Shown one piece after another: positions 53,181 to 61,032 of a stretch of 64,000 bases of DNA (positions are counted from its first letter, which is position 1; the number at the start of each line of letters is the position of its first letter). The DNA is from Flavimaribacter sp039888615 (GTDB lineage Bacteria > Pseudomonadota > Alphaproteobacteria > Rhizobiales > Rhizobiaceae): the NCBI GenBank assembly GCA_039888615.1, contig JBDQQS010000003.1. The stretch is one strand, 5' to 3'. Under the pieces are notes generated by a model. That model did no database searches and had not been told where the DNA came from. It was given only the letters and a program-made list of their open reading frames with translations. Made by a program: the position numbers and the translations under genes.

Positions 53181-53483
53181 ATGTCCAAAAAAACAATCAT
53201 AGGCGCTTCGGCGGTGGCTGGAGCAGTCGCCATGGCGCTGTCTGGCGCAACCGTCGTTGCGACGTCGACGGGAGCAGCCGCTGCGGAAAAATGCTACGGC
53301 GTATCGCTTGCCGGCGACAACGACTGCGCCGCCGGTCCGGGCACGACCTGCGCCGGAACATCGACCGTGGACTACCAAGGCAACGCCTGGACTTCCGTTC
53401 CCGACGGCACGTGCCTGACGATGGACGTGCCCGGCGACCGCAAGGGCTCGCTGGAGCCGCTGGAGCGGGACCTTCCGGCCTGA
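53181..53483 (+). CDS. bufA1: BufA1-type bufferin precursor (DUF2282)
   Basis: A 100-residue small secreted protein. A signal sequence (about residues 1-35, AMALSGATVVATSTGAAAA) precedes a core with four cysteines, Cys38, Cys49, Cys57 and Cys78, in the DUF2282 pattern EKCYGVSLAG.NDCAAGPG..CAGTS. In known bufferins the MNIO enzyme BufB, with BufC, converts some cysteines to thiooxazole-type groups and the mature product binds copper in the periplasm. CGAGGAGA precedes the ATG. bufB starts 64 bases downstream. Exact cysteine modification here is inferred. Confidence 0.88.
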   Translation: MSKKTIIGASAVAGAVAMALSGATVVATSTGAAAAEKCYGVSLAGDNDCAAGPGTTCAGTSTVDYQGNAWTSVPDGTCLTMDVPGDRKGSLEPLERDLPA

Positions 53484-53547
53484 TTGGATCACAAGGCGGC
53501 GCGATCCGGCAAAAGGGTCGCGCCAGTCGCTGAACCTGGACATTAGA

Positions 53548-54459
53548 ATGCCCGACACCCCGCGACCAACACAAAACAGCTATGGCGGCGCGGCCATACC
53601 GCCCCGGGCGGGAGCGGGTCTGAAGACGGCGCATGTCGACGCGATCCTTTCGGACAGCTACCGGATCGGTTTTCTGGAGGTTCACGCGGAAAACTATATG
53701 GGCGACGGCGGCCCACCGCATCGCGCGCTCGGCGCAATCCGTGAGAAATTTCCACTTTCCGTGCACGGCGTCGGACTTTCCATCGGCGGCGAAGGCAGGC
53801 TGGACGAAACCCATGTCGCGCGATTGAAAAAGGTCGTCGATCGCTACGAACCCGGGCTGGTGTCGGAACACCTCGCCTGGTCCACGCATGACAATTCCTA
53901 CTACAACGACCTGCTGCCGGTGCCCTATGACGAGGCGACGCTTGCGCGCGTCTGCCGCCATATCGAGCAAGTTCAGGAGGCTCTCGGCCGGCAGATCCTG
54001 CTGGAAAACCCGTCGACCTACGTGCAGTTCGACCAATCGACGATGAGCGAGACGGATTTCATTCGCCAGATTGCGGTGCGCACGGGTTGCGGTCTGTTGC
54101 TCGACATCAACAACGTGTTCGTCTCGGCCACAAACCATGGCTACGAGCCGCTTGCCTATCTGGAAGATTTCCCGCTCGGCAGGGTTCAGGAAATTCACCT
54201 TGCCGGCCATGCGCCGGATGTGGACGACGAAGGCGACGTCATTCTGATCGACTCGCACGACAGACCCGTGGATGATCGGGTATGGGGTCTTTACGAGGTG
54301 GTGACAGGGCGCATCGGACCGATCCCGACGCTGATCGAGTGGGACGCCGACATTCCAGAATGGACGATTCTGCGCAAGGAAGCGATGATGGCGGACCGCA
54401 TTCTCGAAGCCTCCGCCGGACCGGATACATCTCTGCGCCAGCGCGCGGCGCGCGGCTGA
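53548..54459 (+). CDS. bufB: BufB-type MNIO (DUF692) oxidative enzyme
   Basis: A 303-residue TIM-barrel enzyme of the multinuclear non-haem iron-dependent oxidase family (DUF692). Metal-ligand regions are visible: FLEVHAENYMGDG, LSVHGVGLSIGG, SEHLAWSTHD, LLENPSTY, LLLDINNVFVSATNHG and EIHLAGHA, all rich in His, Glu, Asp and Asn. Family members modify cysteines of a ribosomally made precursor peptide; the BufA1 gene is directly upstream. bufC starts 11 bases downstream, consistent with an enzyme-partner operon. Confidence 0.93.
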   Translation: MPDTPRPTQNSYGGAAIPPRAGAGLKTAHVDAILSDSYRIGFLEVHAENYMGDGGPPHRALGAIREKFPLSVHGVGLSIGGEGRLDETHVARLKKVVDRYEPGLVSEHLAWSTHDNSYYNDLLPVPYDEATLARVCRHIEQVQEALGRQILLENPSTYVQFDQSTMSETDFIRQIAVRTGCGLLLDINNVFVSATNHGYEPLAYLEDFPLGRVQEIHLAGHAPDVDDEGDVILIDSHDRPVDDRVWGLYEVVTGRIGPIPTLIEWDADIPEWTILRKEAMMADRILEASAGPDTSLRQRAARG

Positions 54460-54470
54460 CGACGTTTCCG

Positions 54471-55238
54471 ATGCAAACGACAGTCAGCAACCGGGAATTC
54501 ACCACGGCCCTTTCGGACCCCGATTCGCCTGCGCCAGAGGGAATTAGGGGACCGAACCGGAAGAAATCCGCAAATCGCTTCGATATCTACCGAAACAATG
54601 TTGTTGTCGGGCTGATCGACGCGCTGGGCGAGATCTTTCCCGCCGTCGCACGACTGGTCGGCGAACAGTTCTTTCAAGACATGGCGCGCCTCTACATCCG
54701 CGCCAACCCGCCAAATTCGCCTCTGCTCTTCCGCTACGGCAGGTCGATGCCCGATTTCCTTGCAAAATTCGAACCGGTTGCGCATCTGGCCTACCTGCCG
54801 GACGTCGCCCGCATGGAACTGGCCTGGCTCGACGCATTCCACGCCGCTGACACAAGCTGCTTTTCGGCCGCTGATCTTGGCACCGTGCCTCAAAGCGAAC
54901 TCGACGATTTGCGCCTGACGCAGCATCCCGCAACGCGCGTCATCCGCTCCCGATGGGCGGCTGCTTCAATCGTTTCCGCAACCCGGTCCGGCGCAAGCCT
55001 CGCGGACATCAATCCGACCGCGCCCGAAGACGGGCTCGTCACGCGCCCGGGTCACGATGTGCAGCTCCGCCGACTGCTGCCAGGCGCCGCCACATTCCTG
55101 CAATCGCTCATCGACGGCGCGCGCCTTGCGGATGCAGCCGAAGCGGCCGGACGGGACAACGCCGAATTCGATCTGCCCCTCGCAATCCGCGTTATGCTGG
55201 AAGCCGGGGCGTTCAGCCTGAGGGGAGAAGAGGTATGA
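54471..55238 (+). CDS. bufC: BufC/HvfC-type partner protein (DUF2063)
   Basis: A 255-residue soluble protein. The N-terminal DUF2063 domain includes RFDIYRNNVVVGLIDALGEIFPAVARLVGEQFFQDMARLYI and PPNSPLLFRYGRSMPDFL, the core seen in partners that recognise the precursor and deliver it to the MNIO enzyme. The rest is a second, more variable helical domain. The ATG at 54471 lies 11 bases after bufB with no clear Shine-Dalgarno site. The gene ends in ATGA overlapping the start of the DoxX gene. Confidence 0.87.
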   Translation: MQTTVSNREFTTALSDPDSPAPEGIRGPNRKKSANRFDIYRNNVVVGLIDALGEIFPAVARLVGEQFFQDMARLYIRANPPNSPLLFRYGRSMPDFLAKFEPVAHLAYLPDVARMELAWLDAFHAADTSCFSAADLGTVPQSELDDLRLTQHPATRVIRSRWAAASIVSATRSGASLADINPTAPEDGLVTRPGHDVQLRRLLPGAATFLQSLIDGARLADAAEAAGRDNAEFDLPLAIRVMLEAGAFSLRGEEV

Positions 55239-55795
55239 GAACCATCATCGAGGCGCTGCGAAAGCTTCACAACGCTGTTTTCGACATCGTCGAAAGGATC
55301 ACCGATGGCTGGTTCTTCGGCCTGTTCTGCAGATTCGTGTTCGCGGCGACGCTTTACTTCTACTATCTGAATTCGGCGAAGACGAAGGTGGGCGACGGCA
55401 TTCTGGGTTTTTTCAAGATATCGAGCGGCGCCTATTTCCAGATCGCGCCGACGGCGATGGCGGCGGTCGACAACGAACCCTCCGCCTTGTCCTTTCCCGT
55501 GCACCTGATGGTGATCGCCGGAACCTATGGCGAGTTCATCCTGCCGCTTCTGGTGATTTTTGGACTGTTCTCCCGCATCGGGGCCGCCGGCATGATCATT
55601 TTCATAGTCGTGCAGACCTTTGTCGACGCCACAGCCCACGGCGTTGCGCTCGGCTCCTGGTTTGATCGCATGCCGTCCGACATCCTCGATCAGCGAACCT
55701 TCTGGGTTGTTCCACTGCTCTACGTTGCGATCAAGGGGCCAGGCTTCATATCTCTGGATTACCCGCTGGCGCGCTGGTGGCGAAACAGAGCATAA
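55235..55795 (+). CDS. DoxX family membrane protein of the bufferin operon
   Basis: A 186-residue integral membrane protein with four hydrophobic segments (about residues 30-50, 88-110, 114-136 and 158-172). The arrangement LMVIAGTYGEFILPLLVIFGLFSRIGAAGMIIFIVVQTFVD is characteristic of DoxX. Its ATG overlaps the bufC stop by four bases, so it is translationally coupled. DoxX proteins regularly close such operons; the role, possibly redox or electron-transfer linked, is not established. A strong bidirectional hairpin follows. Confidence 0.85.
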   Translation: MRTIIEALRKLHNAVFDIVERITDGWFFGLFCRFVFAATLYFYYLNSAKTKVGDGILGFFKISSGAYFQIAPTAMAAVDNEPSALSFPVHLMVIAGTYGEFILPLLVIFGLFSRIGAAGMIIFIVVQTFVDATAHGVALGSWFDRMPSDILDQRTFWVVPLLYVAIKGPGFISLDYPLARWWRNRA

Positions 55796-55805
55796 ACGCA
55801 AAAAA

Positions 55806-55829
55806 TGCCCCGGACGCGAGTCCGGGGCA
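55806..55829. terminator. Bidirectional terminator between the bufferin operon and hsp20
   Basis: TGCCCCGGAC (55806-55815) pairs perfectly with GTCCGGGGCA (55820-55829) around GCGA. On the minus strand it is followed by a run of six T, making it a strong terminator for hsp20; on the plus strand the T tract is weaker. Confidence 0.88.
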
Positions 55830-55859
55830 CTTCGCAAAAAGGCGATCCTTCAGCGAGAA

Positions 55860-56318
55860 TTAGCCTTCGATCTGCTTCTGCTCTGAAGCGTCGTCGGCCA
55901 CTGAAATCTCGATGCGGCGCGGTTTGGCCGTTTCGGGAATTTCGCGGACGAGATCGACATGGAGCAGGCCGTTCTCAAGCTTGGCGCCGCGCACTTCCAC
56001 ATGCTCTGCGAGCTGGAAGCGGCGCTCGAAGGAACGTCCGGCGATACCGCGATAGAGGTAGTCGCTGGATCCCTTTTCGCTTTCATTCCTGTCGCCTTTC
56101 ACGGTCAGCACGTTTTCACGGGCTTCCACGGAAAGGTCGCCTTCGGCGAAACCGGCGACCGCCATGGTGATGCGGTAGGCGTTTTCGTCGATGCGTTCGA
56201 TGTTATAGGGCGGGTATGTCTGCGACTGATCGGGCTGGGCCAGACTGTCGAGCATGGTAAAGAGACGATCGAAGCCGACCGTCGAACGGTAGAGTGGTGA
56301 AAAGTCCACGTGACGCAT
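55860..56318 (-). CDS. Small heat-shock protein, Hsp20 family
   Basis: A 152-residue holdase chaperone with the alpha-crystallin domain: YNIERIDENAYRITMAVAGFAEGDLSVEAREN, GDRNESEKGSSDYLYRGIAGRSFERRFQL and ENGLLHVDLVREIPE. The variable N-terminus has MRHVDFSPLYRSTVGFDRLF, common in rhizobial HspA-class proteins. Expression is controlled at two levels seen in the sequence: a heat-shock sigma-32 promoter and a ROSE-type thermometer in the leader whose hairpin covers the GGAGG ribosome site. Confidence 0.94.
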   Translation of the reverse strand: MRHVDFSPLYRSTVGFDRLFTMLDSLAQPDQSQTYPPYNIERIDENAYRITMAVAGFAEGDLSVEARENVLTVKGDRNESEKGSSDYLYRGIAGRSFERRFQLAEHVEVRGAKLENGLLHVDLVREIPETAKPRRIEISVADDASEQKQIEG

Positions 56319-56416
56319 GATAGGTCCTCCATTGAGCGACGATTTGCGTAAATGTATTTCAGCCTGAATTCCCGATTTGGCGAATTCCTGCCGACAGACC
56401 CTGTTCTGGCGCCTGC
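56319..56416 (-). ncRNA. ROSE-type RNA thermometer in the hsp20 leader
   Basis: The leader, about 98 nt from the predicted transcription start, contains UCGCU (plus-strand positions 56335-56339), the ROSE signature U(U/C)GCU. It can pair with the Shine-Dalgarno sequence GGAGGAC (56324-56330) through a loop of AAUG, leaving one G bulged as in described ROSE elements. At low temperature this hides the ribosome site; heating should open it. Pairing is read by eye, not folded computationally. Confidence 0.72.
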
Positions 56417-56423
56417 AGGACCA

Positions 56424-56452
56424 ATTTGGGGATTGAATAATCCGATTTCAAG
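56424..56452 (-). promoter_or_regulatory. Heat-shock (RpoH) promoter of hsp20
   Basis: On the minus strand CTTGAAA (56446-56452) and CCCCAAAT (56424-56431) are spaced by 14 bases. This is close to the sigma-32 consensus (CTTGAAA-N14-CCCCATnT) and places the transcription start about 98 bases before the hsp20 ATG. Confidence 0.75.
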
Positions 56453-56566
56453 AGTTCTTTCACGGGCGACAATCAAGCCGTTGTCCGTTACATGCGCGAC
56501 AGGTTTTGCAATGCCGGCGGGGACTGTTATTGCAGAACCGGCTACTTTCAAAAATCAGGTCAGGGC

Positions 56567-57532
56567 ATGCGCGCACAGGTTCTACACGACACGCCGGACA
56601 ACCCGGCGCCCAAAAACGCGATCAGCGGTTACATGCAAGCGCATGACGGCAAGCAGATTCGCTACGCGATCTTCCGCTCTGATGCGACGCTCGCCAAGGG
56701 GACGGTCATCCTGCTGCAGGGCCGCAACGAAAATATCGAAAAATATTACGAGACCATTCGGGAACTGACCGCGCACGGCCTGTGGGTCGCTACGTTCGAC
56801 TGGCGCGGCCAGGGCGGCTCCGAGCGTCTTCTGTCCAATCCGCTGCCAGGCTATGTGCGCCGGTTCTCCGACTATGTGCGCGACCTTGAACAGTTCATCG
56901 AAACCATCGTTCTGCCTGACGGGAGACTGCCTTTTTTCATGATCGGCCATTCCATGGGCGGTTTGATCGCACTTCACGCCGCGCCGCGCCTCGCCAACCG
57001 CATAGAGAAACTCGTCGTCTCTGCGCCCTTCGTCGCGCTCAGCCATTCGCATATCGGCGCTTCGACCATTCGCGTCCTGTCCACCGTCATGACGCTGATC
57101 GGGCTTGGCGGTGTTTCCACCAGCGGCAACAGGAAAATCAACCAGACCTTCGAAGACAATGCGCTGACGCATGACCGGAACCGGTTTCTGCGCAACAAGG
57201 CGGTCTACGACGCCGTGCCGGAAATGACGCTCGGCGGCCCGTCATTCCGCTGGCTGCTCGAATGCCTGAAGGCGATGAAACAGGTTCATCGGCCCGAGCA
57301 CCTTGCAAATATCAGAATACCGACGCTCATGCTCGCGGCCGGCGGCGACAGCATCGTTCCGATCGATGAAATCGAGGATCTGGCGACCCATTTTCGCGCA
57401 GGCGAACTGGTCACGATCGACCGCGCGCGCCATGAACTCTTTCAGGAGGCCGACCGATACCGAAACCAGGTCATGGCCGCCGTCAAGGCTTTCGTACCCG
57501 GAGGCGATGAACCGGCTTCAACGGACGAATAG
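56567..57532 (+). CDS. Lysophospholipase/monoacylglycerol lipase-like hydrolase
   Basis: A 321-residue alpha/beta hydrolase. TVILLQGRNENIEKYYETIRELTAHGLWVATFDWRGQGGS is the PldB/monoacylglycerol lipase-type N-terminal core, the nucleophile elbow is IGHSMGG, and the acid is likely in the AAGGDSIVP region with His in ARHELF. It probably cleaves lipid esters. The ATG at 56567 follows AGGTCAGGG; the upstream ATG at 56492 would overlap the heat-shock promoter region of the divergent hsp20. Substrate is inferred from the family. Confidence 0.87.
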   Translation: MRAQVLHDTPDNPAPKNAISGYMQAHDGKQIRYAIFRSDATLAKGTVILLQGRNENIEKYYETIRELTAHGLWVATFDWRGQGGSERLLSNPLPGYVRRFSDYVRDLEQFIETIVLPDGRLPFFMIGHSMGGLIALHAAPRLANRIEKLVVSAPFVALSHSHIGASTIRVLSTVMTLIGLGGVSTSGNRKINQTFEDNALTHDRNRFLRNKAVYDAVPEMTLGGPSFRWLLECLKAMKQVHRPEHLANIRIPTLMLAAGGDSIVPIDEIEDLATHFRAGELVTIDRARHELFQEADRYRNQVMAAVKAFVPGGDEPASTDE

Positions 57533-57562
57533 TCCCGCGCTATAAGTCATTGTCCACCGAGT

Positions 57563-58012
57563 TCACGTAAGCCGCTTTTCGAAGAACACCCGGGCAAACC
57601 CGTCCTCCAAGCGGCGATCGGTCGCGACATAGCCGAGATGCGGATAGATAGCCAGGTTCTGCGTCATCTTCTCGTTGGTGTAGAGGCGAACACAGGGCAG
57701 TTGGAGCCGCTTTGCTTCGGCTTCGCAGAAGGCGATCAACGCGCCGCCAACGCCCCTGCCCGCCGCTGAACCGAACACCGCGACATTTTCCAGAAACATG
57801 TGACCGTCGCGGGGAAAGAACACGATAAAGCCGAGTGTTCCGCCATCCTCATCCTCAGCGATATGGATATGGCCTTCGCGTATCTGAGCCTCAAAATCCG
57901 CGACCATTGGCGCCGGCTTCCGGCCGATCGCCGCGACATATTGCCGGTAGGCGTCCTCGGCGCATCCGCGAATGTCATCTTCATCACGAGGCGTCGCCGG
58001 CCGGATCCTCAT
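57563..58012 (-). CDS. GNAT family N-acetyltransferase
   Basis: A 149-residue acetyl-CoA-dependent transferase. The N-terminus MRIRPATPRDEDDIRGC is typical, and the acetyl-CoA-binding motif A lies in FGSAAGRGVGGALIAFCEAEAKR, followed by CVRLYTNEKMTQNLAIYPHLGY. The acceptor is unknown. It starts one base after the hisN stop (TGACATG) and is probably co-transcribed with hisN. Confidence 0.88.
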   Translation of the reverse strand: MRIRPATPRDEDDIRGCAEDAYRQYVAAIGRKPAPMVADFEAQIREGHIHIAEDEDGGTLGFIVFFPRDGHMFLENVAVFGSAAGRGVGGALIAFCEAEAKRLQLPCVRLYTNEKMTQNLAIYPHLGYVATDRRLEDGFARVFFEKRLT

Positions 58013-58013
58013 G

Positions 58014-58787
58014 TCAGCCTGCGAGAAGTTCGAGGGCTTCGGCGTGCACCTTTTCGCATCCGGCGGCTACGATATCGCCGCCCTGTTCCGGCCGGTTGCC
58101 GTTCCAGTCCGTGACGATGGCCCCGGCGCCTTCCAGCACCGGAATAAGGCCTGCTATGTCGTAGGGTTTGAGGCCACTTTCGACGACGATATCTCCATGA
58201 CCGGCCGCGACCAGCGCATAGGCATAGCAATCGCAACCGTAGCGGCTGAGATTGACCTTGCTTTCGACGGAGCGAAAGCGGTCGATATGGGAATTTGAGA
58301 ACAGGAAGGGAGACGTCGTGAAGAGGGTTGCTTCGGCGAGGCTCAGGCCCTTGCGGGCGGACAGCCGCCGTTCGCCTTCCGGGCCGCGATAGAGGCAGCG
58401 TGCGCCGTCGGAGACGTAGCGTTCGCCGGTGAAAGGCTGGTCCATAAGCCCCATCACGGCGCGGCCGTTGTGATAAAGACCGATCAGCGTGCCCCACAAT
58501 GGCACCCCGGAAATATAGGCGCGCGTGCCGTCGATCGGATCGATCACCCAGACATATTCGCGGTCGAGCCCTTCCGAGCCGTGTTCCTCGCCAAGAATGC
58601 CATGATCCGGAAACCGGTCCGCAATTAGCGCCCGGATCGCTGCTTCCGCCGCGCGGTCCGCCTCCGTGACCGGATCAAAACCCACAGTTTCCTTGTTAAT
58701 AACATCAGATGTCGCCCGAAATCGTGGAAGCGTCTCGCGCGCGGCGACATCGGCCAGCCTGTGCAGAAATTCCAGATCCGGTTTCAT
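58014..58787 (-). CDS. hisN: Histidinol-phosphatase, inositol monophosphatase type
   Basis: A 257-residue Mg-dependent phosphatase. The metal-binding motifs are VTEADRAAE, GILGEEHGSE with the glutamates, VWVIDPIDGTRAYISG with Asp and Thr, and KPYDIAG. The combination RAYISG and the YDIAGLIPVLEGAG end are typical of HisN, which removes phosphate from histidinol phosphate in histidine synthesis. A related IMPase-like gene is at 12472-13266. On the plus strand its upstream region carries a candidate small RNA. Confidence 0.9.
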   Translation of the reverse strand: MKPDLEFLHRLADVAARETLPRFRATSDVINKETVGFDPVTEADRAAEAAIRALIADRFPDHGILGEEHGSEGLDREYVWVIDPIDGTRAYISGVPLWGTLIGLYHNGRAVMGLMDQPFTGERYVSDGARCLYRGPEGERRLSARKGLSLAEATLFTTSPFLFSNSHIDRFRSVESKVNLSRYGCDCYAYALVAAGHGDIVVESGLKPYDIAGLIPVLEGAGAIVTDWNGNRPEQGGDIVAAGCEKVHAEALELLAG

Positions 58788-58943
58788 TGACTCATCCCGC
58801 TATTGTATTGTTTTTCATAACCTTAAGCCGCAATACATTGGCATCTCCAATCGGCTCCGGACGTGTCTAGTCGCAAAACACTGCGTATGAAACCCCGTTT
58901 ATTTGCCTATTTTTTGCGCATGCGAACAAATTAACGAAATATG

Positions 58944-58972
58944 CTTGACTATTGTGCAATGCAGCAATAAAA
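58944..58972 (+). promoter_or_regulatory. Promoter of the second candidate small RNA
   Basis: CTTGAC (58944-58949) is followed after 17 bases by ATAAAA (58967-58972), a good alphaproteobacterial -35 with a weaker -10. The expected start is near 58980. Confidence 0.5.
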
Positions 58973-58979
58973 GTGGAGT

Positions 58980-59060
58980 CGCAGTCAACGGCTGCATATG
59001 CCCTTATCGGGCGTTTCCTCCCTAGATTTGACCGCTCCGAAAGGCGCGGTCTTTTTTTTT
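58980..59060 (+). ncRNA. Candidate small RNA, about 80 nt (MmgR/alpha-r8-like)
   Basis: Between the minus-strand genes hisN and the N-formylglutamate amidohydrolase, a plus-strand promoter and terminator frame about 80 bases with no coding frame. A small hairpin (GCCC at 59000-59003 with GGGC at 59009-59012) is followed by single-stranded UUUCCUCCCU (59014-59023), an anti-Shine-Dalgarno motif, and then a terminator hairpin. Length, motif and terminator resemble the MmgR/alpha-r8 sRNA of rhizobia, but no alignment was run. Confidence 0.6.
59030..59060 (+). terminator. Rho-independent terminator of the second small RNA
   Basis: GACCGC (59030-59035) pairs with GCGGTC (59046-59051), followed by nine T. 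There is no plus-strand protein gene upstream, so the terminator itself indicates a small transcript. Confidence 0.85.
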
Positions 59061-59075
59061 AAGATAAACGACGGA

Positions 59076-59969
59076 TTATTCCGCCGCCAGGGCGATACTG
59101 TCCGGCTCCTGGCAGAATTCGGCGGTCAGACGATCGACGAAACGGGCAAGATCGGCCTGCAGCCGCTCGAAACCGGCGTTCTTCTGAAAAGTCTGCTCGT
59201 CAACATAGAGGCCGCGATTGATCTCGATCTGCAGTGCATGCAGCCCGCGGCGCGGCCGGCCGTAGTGCTCGGTGATAAAGCCGCCTGCATAGGGCTTGTT
59301 GCGCGCCACCGTGTAGCCGAGATCCTTCAGCAGCGATATCGCCGACTGCGACACCGTGTCGGACGCGCTGGTGCCAAACCGGTCGCCGATGACAAAGTCC
59401 GGCCGGTTCCGGGACCCGGACTGCGCATGGGCGGGCATGGAATGACAGTCGACAAGCACGCAGGCGCCGAAGGCGGCGTGCGTGCTGACGATCAGATTGC
59501 GAAGACAGTCGTGATAGGGTCGATAGAGGGACTCGATGCGGTCAATCGCGTCTTCGATGGGCATCTGCGTGTGGTAGATTTCCAGATTCTCGGCCACAAG
59601 CCGGGGAATCGTGCCGAGGCCGCCCGCGACCCGCACCGAATTGGTGTTGACATAATGCGGCAGGGAGCCTTCAAACATCGCCGGATCGAGCTCGTAGGGC
59701 TCGCGATTCACATCCAGGAAGGCGCGCGGAAAATGCGCGACCAGCAGCGGCGCTCCGTAGAACGGCGCGCTTCCGAAAAGTTCATCGACGAAATAGTCTT
59801 CCGAGACGCGAATCGTGTGTGCGTCAAGCCGGGAGGATGCGATGAAATCGCCTGGATAGTGACGACCGCTATGGGGCGAGTTGAAGACGAACGGGACGAT
59901 TTGTTCTACAGGCGCCTGCACCTCGAAAGGCCGTTGCTCTGAGAAACTGTTTTCAATCACTTTTGTCAT
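59076..59969 (-). CDS. N-formylglutamate amidohydrolase family protein
   Basis: A 297-residue zinc hydrolase. VFNSPHSGRHYPGDF, LVDCHSMPAH and HALQIEINRGLYVDEQT are the family core blocks, giving the metal-binding His and Glu. The enzyme class releases formate from N-formylglutamate in histidine breakdown, but members outside hut clusters can act on other N-formyl or N-acyl amino acids; no hut genes are near. The ATG at 59969 is used; the frame is open 53 codons further upstream. No good Shine-Dalgarno site is visible. Confidence 0.85.
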   Translation of the reverse strand: MTKVIENSFSEQRPFEVQAPVEQIVPFVFNSPHSGRHYPGDFIASSRLDAHTIRVSEDYFVDELFGSAPFYGAPLLVAHFPRAFLDVNREPYELDPAMFEGSLPHYVNTNSVRVAGGLGTIPRLVAENLEIYHTQMPIEDAIDRIESLYRPYHDCLRNLIVSTHAAFGACVLVDCHSMPAHAQSGSRNRPDFVIGDRFGTSASDTVSQSAISLLKDLGYTVARNKPYAGGFITEHYGRPRRGLHALQIEINRGLYVDEQTFQKNAGFERLQADLARFVDRLTAEFCQEPDSIALAAE

Positions 59970-60410
59970 CCCGTCGCCGCGCGATGGCGAAGCCTGCGCC
60001 CGGAGCAAAAATGCAGCCGAGTCAGCCACATGTTGCCAGTTGCACATGGGCGAGTCCATAGCGGATGATCCGGCGAAACCGCAATTGTCAGGACAGTGTG
60101 TCCCGCATACAGCACTCTTTAGCCGCACTGTTTGGCGCTCTCGCGCCGGGAGACGCCGGATCAGACTGCGGCCCGCCGCGCGTAAACCGGATATTTACCA
60201 TGTTGCGCTTGAATGACCGGACCGAGCCGGAGACGGTCGCCAGGTCAGACATCGCCCGGTCGCCCATCGCCGCGACGCCTGGAACCGCAAAAGTGATGAC
60301 AATCCGGTTCCCTTGGACAGGGCTGCGTGATATCCGGATTCCGGAAGGGGCGACGCTGATCCGGTTTCGCGGGAACGGGTTGATTGCAAGGGATGGACAC
60401 GGGGAGTGCA
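59970..60410. other. Intergenic region of 441 bases upstream of cpdR
   Basis: Divergent promoter region between the amidohydrolase and cpdR. Short frames on both strands (for example from 60200) have no recognisable content and are not called. A short inverted repeat GGACA-GTG-TGTCC lies near 60094-60106. No CtrA box or clear promoter was found. Confidence 0.55.
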
Positions 60411-60770
60411 ATGAAAATACTTCTTGCTGAAGACGACAACGACATGCGTCGTTTTCTGGTCAAGGCCCTGGAAAAAGCGGGCTATGCGGTTCAGGCGTTC
60501 GACAATGGCGCAAGCGCCTATGAGCGCCTGCGCGAGGAGCCTTTTTCGCTATTGCTCACCGATATCGTGATGCCGGAGATGGACGGCATCGAACTCGCCC
60601 GCCGCGCGACCGAACTCGATCCCGACCTCAAGGTCATGTTCATCACCGGCTTCGCCGCTGTCGCGCTCAATCCCGAATCGAATACGCCGCGCGACGCCAA
60701 GGTGCTTTCCAAGCCCTTCCATCTGCGCGATCTCGTCAATGAAGTCGAGAAGATCCTGCAGGCGGCGTGA
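60411..60770 (+). CDS. cpdR: CpdR single-domain response regulator
   Basis: A 119-residue receiver domain without an output domain. The acidic pocket EDDND is at residues 7-11, the phosphoacceptor is Asp51 in LLTDIVMPEMDG, and the conserved lysine is in LSKPFHL. The sequence runs MKILLAEDDNDMRRFLVKALEKAG, which matches CpdR. Unphosphorylated CpdR primes ClpXP to destroy cell-cycle proteins and indirectly CtrA. GGGGAG lies before the ATG; the frame is open nine codons upstream. Located 66 bases ahead of tRNA-Val. Confidence 0.93.
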   Translation: MKILLAEDDNDMRRFLVKALEKAGYAVQAFDNGASAYERLREEPFSLLLTDIVMPEMDGIELARRATELDPDLKVMFITGFAAVALNPESNTPRDAKVLSKPFHLRDLVNEVEKILQAA

Positions 60771-60794
60771 TCTGAAAAACGGTCAATTATCCTC

Positions 60795-60823
60795 TTGACC
60801 GGGCGGCGGGCTTGTGGTGTATG
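60795..60823 (+). promoter_or_regulatory. Promoter of tRNA-Val
   Basis: TTGACC (60795-60800) is followed after 17 bases by TGTATG (60818-60823), ending 13 bases before the tRNA. Confidence 0.5.
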
Positions 60824-60836
60824 CAGCCGGTCGGAT

Positions 60837-60911
60837 GGGCGTGTAGCTCAGCGGGAGAGCACTACGTTGACATCGTAGGGGTCACTGGTTCAATCCCAGT
60901 CACGCCCACCA
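60837..60911 (+). tRNA. tRNA-Val (anticodon GAC)
   Basis: A 75-base gene with complete cloverleaf. The acceptor stem GGGCGTG pairs with CACGCCC, the D loop holds AGCTCAGCGGGAGAGC, the anticodon loop reads TTGACAT with GAC, the T loop is GGTTCAATCCC, and the 3' CCA is encoded. The region downstream changes abruptly to AT-rich island sequence. Confidence 0.96.
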
Positions 60912-60960
60912 TCTTTTCAAAGACTTACAGTCTCAAATCGTTGTTTCTACCTAAACACTG

Positions 60961-61008
60961 TTCACTGTAGAGTGTGAACGTGTGAACGGTCAACGTAGTT
61001 TGTGAACG
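60961..61008 (+). repeat. Short direct repeats (TGTGAACG) at the island edge
   Basis: TGTGAACG occurs at 60973-60980, 60981-60988 and 61001-61008, and an inverted GTTCAC lies just upstream at 60960-60965. They form an iteron-like cluster next to a hairpin (GCAAAACC at 61008-61015 with GGTTTTGC at 61021-61028). Such arrays can bind recombination or replication proteins; no protein is identified. Confidence 0.6.
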
Positions 61009-61032
61009 CAAAACCCAATCGGTTTTGCTGCT

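Noticed and set aside
60200..60430. 76-codon frame upstream of and overlapping cpdR
   Set aside because: No family resemblance and it overlaps the well-supported cpdR start.
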